Below are positions 59,929-64,000 of a stretch of DNA of 64,000 bases, in pieces; position 1 is the first letter of the stretch; every line of letters begins with the position of its first letter. Below the pieces are notes generated by a model. The model saw only the letters and a list, made by a program, of their open reading frames with translations, did not search any database and was not told the DNA's origin. Location of the stretch: positions 79,393 through 143,392 of the forward strand of contig NZ_JABBGJ010000025.1 in the NCBI RefSeq assembly GCF_012927345.1, written 5' to 3'. The position numbers and the translations under genes are program-made. This stretch comes from Paraburkholderia polaris. Its GTDB lineage: Bacteria; Pseudomonadota; Gammaproteobacteria; Burkholderiales; Burkholderiaceae.

Positions 59929-60164
59929 CAGGCGCTAATCGTGTTCGATGTCGTCAGGTCCACCCACGACATGCCTTCCTTCAACCCTTCCAGCACGGCC
60001 TCCTGCGGCGTGCCGAAAGTTCGGTCGTGCGTGAATTCGCGCACAACGGCACCATCCGGCGCGGCAATGCAGGTGCCGATCAGACAGCCGAATTCAGCGC
60101 CGCTTTCGCGTGCGCAAGCCGTGACCGTCCAGCCGCCGCCGTCCACCTTCCCTGACATGTCCAT
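59925..60164 (-). CDS. Small hypothetical protein
   Basis: Protein of 79 residues: 'GGWTVTACARESGAEFGCLIGTCIAAPDGAVVREFTHDRTFGTPQEAVLEGLKEGMSWVD' laid out as three strands and a helix. This resembles small Burkholderiaceae proteins of unknown function that read 'FxTxxEAxxxGLxxGxxWVD'. GCGAGG lies upstream of the ATG. It could share an operon with nothing visible. The function is unknown. Confidence 0.55.
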   Translation of the reverse strand: MDMSGKVDGGGWTVTACARESGAEFGCLIGTCIAAPDGAVVREFTHDRTFGTPQEAVLEGLKEGMSWVDLTTSNTISAC

Positions 60165-60225
60165 GAAATTTTGCCTCGCGCAGAGTCAACATCCTGGAGT
60201 TCGACGCCCCGCATTCGCACGCTGC

Positions 60226-62601
60226 CTAGCTGATCTTCAGACGCGCAAACACGGGAATCTTGATCGCGGCGAGCACAAACGCGAACACCACGGTCGCCGC
60301 GAATACTTCACCAATCAAAGCCGGCGGGAGTGCCGCCATCGCGATGCCGCCAATCGCAAGGCCGGCGGCGATCAGCACATCGGCAACCGACGAAACGACC
60401 ATCCACACGCCTGGCCGCTTGCCCCACATGCGCCGCCTATGTCGAATCGCGTACAACGTGGCCTGCCCGCCGAACACGAGGACCACAAAGGTCAGCGTGC
60501 GTAAAGCGTCGATATTCAGGTCCATCGCAAACTTGCCGATAGCGAGCGCCCCGCTGCAAAACGCCACGAGAGCAAAGCCGATGAATACGCCGACCACGGT
60601 CAGATTCGAGATGCGCCAGGCATTCGGCGACGGGGACGGTTCGACGCGATCGGTCGTGAGCGACATTGCGAGGAAGTCACCCGCGATCATCAGAATTACC
60701 ATCAACAGCGGAGTCAGAATCGCATGACCGGTTACGAGGAGTCCGATCACCAGCAGGAAAGCAGTGGCGATCTTCTTGATGACAGAATTCAGCGTGTACG
60801 TGAGGATACGCTGGAACGTCAGGCGCCCTTCCTTGACAGCCGTGACGATGCCGCCGAGGCCCGCTTCCGTGAGCACCATGCCCGCCGCCGATTTGGCCAC
60901 ATCCGTCGCCGTCGAAACCGCGATGCCGATCTGCGCCTGGCGCAACGCGGGCGCGTCGTTGGCGCCGTCGCCGCACATGCCGACGGTGTGGCCGGTTTGC
61001 TGGAAAGCCTTGACGAGCTTGTATTTGTCTTCGGGCAGGACACCGGCAAACACAGCGAATGACTGCGGTTCAACCTGATCGGGGAGGCTGCCCGGTGGGC
61101 AAATCGGACCATATAGGCCGATTGCCTGCGCGACGATCGCGGCCGTGGCCGGCGCATCGCCCGATACCATCACCACGCGCACCCCGAGCCCGTGCAACTC
61201 CTTGATGAACGCCGCCGAGTCGGCGCGCGGCGGGTCGCTCAGCGCGACGAGGCCCACCAGTTGCAATGCATCGGCTACGCCCGCCGCTAACGCCAGTACG
61301 CGCAGGCCCTGACCTTCGAGTTCTGCCACGCGTGCCCGCGCCGTCGCCGAGGTTTGCGACAGCGAGATGACGACCGCCGATGCCCCCTTGACGATGCGCC
61401 GGATCGCACCGGACGGATCGGCCACGCTCGCTTCGGATGTCTTGGTCGACGGATCGAACGGCTTGAGCGCGACCAGTTTCAGCACGCCGTCTTCGGTGGT
61501 GTGCGCAAGACGCGCCGCCGCGTCGCGAATCGCCTTGTCGACGGGATCCTGGCTGCCTTCAGCGCTCGCCAGCGCCGCCAACGTCAGCACGTGGCTTATG
61601 TCGAAACCGGGCATCGGCGCGACCGTGCTCACGCTCAGCGCATTGCAGGTCAGCGTGCCGGTCTTGTCGGAACACAGCACGTCCATGGTGCCAGCCTCGT
61701 CGACGGCGGACAGGCGTGTCGACAGCACGCCCTGCGCTGCGAGCGCACGCGCGCCGAGCGTGGCCGAGAGCGTGAAGGTAGCCGGCAGTGCAACAGGGAT
61801 AGACGCCAGCACCGCCGTCAGGATCAGCGGCACGATGTCGGCGAGCGGCATATGGAGATATAGCGCATAGCCCACCAGGAAAGCGATCACGGCCACGCTG
61901 AACGCTGCGAGATTGCGAACCACCAGCAACACGGCCTTTTGCTGCGAACTCGCCACATGCGCGGTACGGACCAGTTCCGCTGTGCGGCCGAATCGCGTGT
62001 TCGCGCCGGTAGCGGTCACGAGCGCCACTGCCTCGCCGCGCCGCACCAGGGCCCCGGCGAAGGTCAGCGTGCCGGACGTTGCTTCGATCGGTACAGATTC
62101 GCCCGTGAGCATCGAATGGTCGAGCAGCGCGTTGCCGGACGCGATCCGCATGTCTGCCGCCACCACGCCGCCGAGCGAGAGCTTGACGACATCGCCCTCG
62201 ACCAGATCCGCGGCCGGGACGATCGACCATGTCCCATCGCGCAGTACCGAGGCGTTCGTCGCGAGGCGCGACTTCAATGCGGTCAGCGTCGCCTGTGCAC
62301 GACTTTCCTGCAAAACGCCCAGAACGGCATTGAACACCAGCAAGCCGGCAATGATCCCTGCTTCGACGAAGCGGCCGAGCACGCACTGCAATATCACGGC
62401 GGCCTCAAGCATCCACGGCACGGGCGCCCAGAATTTCTCAAGCACCATGCGCCACGTGCTCGCCGACGTGTCGGGAAGCGTGTTCTTGCCCGACTCGGCT
62501 CGCCTGCGGCGCGCTTCAGTGCTGCTCAGACCGGTTTTGATCGCTACATCCGGCTGGTTTGCCGCTTCAATGATCGGCACGGGCGCTACCGCAGACGTCA
62601 C
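60226..62601 (-). CDS. P-type ATPase, plasma-membrane H+-ATPase type (P3A)
   Basis: Pump of 791 residues. The actuator motif is 'MLTGESVPIE'. The phosphorylation site is 'VLCSDKTGTLTCNALSV', and the hinge is 'CGDGANDAPALRQAQIGIAV'. The C-terminal membrane part 'LMIAGDFLAMSLTTDRVEPSPSPNAW' is the hallmark of proton-exporting P3A ATPases. The N-terminus resembles 'GLSSTEARRRRAESGKN', as in the plant and fungal relatives. No C-terminal autoinhibitory domain is present. GTG 62601 has AGGAG 7 bases upstream; GTG 62607 is the alternative. It is 51 bases behind satP on the same strand. Confidence 0.92.
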   Translation of the reverse strand: MTSAVAPVPIIEAANQPDVAIKTGLSSTEARRRRAESGKNTLPDTSASTWRMVLEKFWAPVPWMLEAAVILQCVLGRFVEAGIIAGLLVFNAVLGVLQESRAQATLTALKSRLATNASVLRDGTWSIVPAADLVEGDVVKLSLGGVVAADMRIASGNALLDHSMLTGESVPIEATSGTLTFAGALVRRGEAVALVTATGANTRFGRTAELVRTAHVASSQQKAVLLVVRNLAAFSVAVIAFLVGYALYLHMPLADIVPLILTAVLASIPVALPATFTLSATLGARALAAQGVLSTRLSAVDEAGTMDVLCSDKTGTLTCNALSVSTVAPMPGFDISHVLTLAALASAEGSQDPVDKAIRDAAARLAHTTEDGVLKLVALKPFDPSTKTSEASVADPSGAIRRIVKGASAVVISLSQTSATARARVAELEGQGLRVLALAAGVADALQLVGLVALSDPPRADSAAFIKELHGLGVRVVMVSGDAPATAAIVAQAIGLYGPICPPGSLPDQVEPQSFAVFAGVLPEDKYKLVKAFQQTGHTVGMCGDGANDAPALRQAQIGIAVSTATDVAKSAAGMVLTEAGLGGIVTAVKEGRLTFQRILTYTLNSVIKKIATAFLLVIGLLVTGHAILTPLLMVILMIAGDFLAMSLTTDRVEPSPSPNAWRISNLTVVGVFIGFALVAFCSGALAIGKFAMDLNIDALRTLTFVVLVFGGQATLYAIRHRRRMWGKRPGVWMVVSSVADVLIAAGLAIGGIAMAALPPALIGEVFAATVVFAFVLAAIKIPVFARLKIS

Positions 62602-62652
62602 ACTCACTCTCCTGGGTCGAAACAATCCGCAGCCGACGCCCGTTTTAGACGA

Positions 62653-63252
62653 TCAGAGCGCCACAGCATGCCGGCTCAGTATCCGCGGATCGCCAACCGG
62701 CAGAACCACCCGCCCATGCACCTCGTTGATCACATCGGCTGCGGACAGGTAGAACGCGAGCGCCGCCGTGACGAGCCCCATATAGCCGCCGGCCATCCGC
62801 ACCAGACCTGAACCCGTCCACTCTCCTCCAGCCAGCAGGCCGAAGGTGATCCAGAGCGCCAGAAAGATGAACTGCAGCGCGCGAGGCGAGCGAAAGGTGG
62901 CCAGCCACATGTAGAACGTGAAGACACCCCAAAGAAACAGATACCAGCCGACGAACGCGGGCGGCACCTTGTCGTGCAGAAAGAGCACGAACAGCGCAAA
63001 CGACCACCAGAACGCGCCATAGCTCAGAAAGGCCGTCGCGCCGAAGGTGTTGCCGCGCGGCAACTCCATCATCCCGGCAATGGCCTGCGCGGTCCCGCCG
63101 TAGGCGAGCGCGCAGGCGAGCACGAGGCCCATCGATTCGCCAGAAAACCAGCCGGCGTTGATCATGCTCAGCAGCCACGTCGTCAATGCAAAGCCGGCGA
63201 GACCCAGTGGCGCGGGGTTCGCTAATGTGGTTCGGATCGGTGCGCTGGCCAT
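62653..63252 (-). CDS. satP: Acetate/succinate uptake protein (GPR1/FUN34/YaaH family)
   Basis: Six-helix channel-type transporter of 199 residues. The family signature 'NPAPLGLAGFALTTWLLSM' is at the N-terminus, with 'GMMELPRGNTFGATAFLSYGAFWWSFAL' in the middle. AGGAG lies 7 bases before ATG 63252. It lies 55 bases after acs, so acetate uptake and activation are co-expressed. The C-terminus is extended by about 20 residues compared with E. coli SatP. Confidence 0.92.
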   Translation of the reverse strand: MASAPIRTTLANPAPLGLAGFALTTWLLSMINAGWFSGESMGLVLACALAYGGTAQAIAGMMELPRGNTFGATAFLSYGAFWWSFALFVLFLHDKVPPAFVGWYLFLWGVFTFYMWLATFRSPRALQFIFLALWITFGLLAGGEWTGSGLVRMAGGYMGLVTAALAFYLSAADVINEVHGRVVLPVGDPRILSRHAVAL

Positions 63253-63307
63253 GGCCTGCTCCTGAAGATAAAAAACGTTCCGGCAATCTCGCATCCTTCG
63301 CGAACCC

Positions 63308-64000
63308 TCACCCGAGCTGATCGAGAATCGCCGGATTTTCCAGCGTGGATATGTCCTGCGTAATTTCTTCGCCGGCCGCCAGCGAGCGCAGCAAGCGGCG
63401 CATGATCTTGCCCGAGCGTGTTTTCGGCAAGTTCTCGCCGAAGCGGATTTCTTTGGGCTTCGCGATCGGTCCGATCTCCTTGCCGACCCAATTGCGCAAT
63501 TCGGTCGCGATTCTGATCGCCTGGTCCCCGGTTGGCCGCTCGCCCTTCAACACCACGAACGCGACGACGACCTCACCGGTCGTGTCGTCGGCGCGGCCCA
63601 CGACCGCGGCTTCGGCGACCAGTGGGTTCGCGACTAGCGCCGACTCGATCTCCATCGTGCCGAGCCGGTGGCCCGATACGTTGAGCACATCGTCGATACG
63701 ACCGGTAATCGTGAAGTAGCCGGTGTCCGCGTCACGCACCGCGCCGTCACCGGCGAGGTACAGCTTGCCGCCGAGATCTTCAGGGAAGTAACTCTGCTTA
63801 TAGCGCTCCGGATCGCCCCAGACGCCGCGCAACATCGACGGCCATGGCCGTTTGACGACGAGAATGCCGCCCTGCCCGTTCGGCACGTCCTGCCCGGTTT
63901 CGTCGACGACCGCGGCCATGATGCCCGGCAGCGGCAGCGTGCACGAACCCGGCACCAGTGGCGTGGCGCCCGGCATCGGCGCGATCATGTGGCCACCCGT
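63308..64000 (-). CDS. acs: Acetyl-CoA synthetase, C-terminal part
   Basis: The start of the gene lies beyond the right edge; the last ~230 residues are present. They include 'TGGHMIAPMPGATPLVPGS', the hinge and motif 'DGAVRDADTGYFTITGRIDDVLNVSGHRLGT', and 'PKTRSGKIMRRLLR' with the regulatory acetylatable lysine. The enzyme makes acetyl-CoA from acetate, ATP and CoA. The downstream partner satP brings in acetate. Confidence 0.95.
   Translation of the reverse strand, partial: TGGHMIAPMPGATPLVPGSCTLPLPGIMAAVVDETGQDVPNGQGGILVVKRPWPSMLRGVWGDPERYKQSYFPEDLGGKLYLAGDGAVRDADTGYFTITGRIDDVLNVSGHRLGTMEIESALVANPLVAEAAVVGRADDTTGEVVVAFVVLKGERPTGDQAIRIATELRNWVGKEIGPIAKPKEIRFGENLPKTRSGKIMRRLLRSLAAGEEITQDISTLENPAILDQLG

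Overview
The window is high-GC proteobacterial DNA with dense, short-spaced operons. It most likely comes from a member of the Burkholderiaceae, probably Paraburkholderia or a close relative. The reasons are two 'QSSVxLYGxxDAG' trimeric porins, a three-subunit membrane gluconate dehydrogenase, a complete Tad pilus locus with TadE duplicates, and many LysR regulators. No tRNA, rRNA, CRISPR array or complete insertion sequence is visible. Both ends cut genes: an RND efflux permease on the left and acetyl-CoA synthetase on the right.

Left part (1-16 kb). The end of an RND pump is followed by a remnant of a TetR-type regulator. An ammonium channel gene comes next. A perfect palindromic operator then precedes a gluconate 2-dehydrogenase operon (gamma, FAD and tri-haem cytochrome subunits). 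Two porins flank an XRE/MmyB-like regulator and an AhpD-like protein. An arylsulfotransferase-like beta-propeller gene with an NCS2 nucleobase permease lies divergent to a LysR gene that has a clear inverted repeat upstream. A GNAT acetyltransferase follows.

Copper island (16.2-23.5 kb). It contains a DUF2946 protein, a TonB-dependent receptor, a PepSY membrane protein with a His/Met-rich loop, a PCuAC copper chaperone, and then a bufferin-type RiPP operon: a DUF2282 precursor with four cysteines, a DUF692/MNIO enzyme and a DUF2063 partner. Copper uptake, delivery and peptide-based sequestration genes therefore sit side by side. A DeoR regulator and an MFS carrier follow.

Tad pilus region (25.7-37.2 kb, minus strand). 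The order is flp, cpaA, cpaB, cpaC, a lipoprotein, cpaE, cpaF, tadB, tadC, two TadE-like genes and tadG. The flp gene encodes only 56 residues. Divergently transcribed (38.3-43.1 kb) is a polyprenyl-sugar/glycosyltransferase operon: two GT87-like proteins, a GtrB-like GT2, a methyltransferase and GtrA. A 12-bp tandem repeat encodes a mini-ORF at one gene junction.

43.2-46.0 kb holds a MotA/MotB stator pair in one operon with a CRP-like cyclic-nucleotide sensor fused to a FliG-like C-terminal domain, away from any flagellar genes. I regard this as the most novel candidate system in the window.

Right part (46-64 kb). This holds a class V aminotransferase with a dicarboxylate/amino-acid symporter and a divergent LysR gene, and a ribose-type ABC operon (rbsB-rbsA-rbsC-rbsK) with a divergent LysR gene. 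It continues with an NRAMP-like transporter with altered metal-site motifs, a UspA protein, a flippase-like membrane protein, a P-type H+-ATPase, and satP plus acs for acetate uptake and activation.

All functional calls rest on motifs and family knowledge recalled from the sequence. No database search was run.
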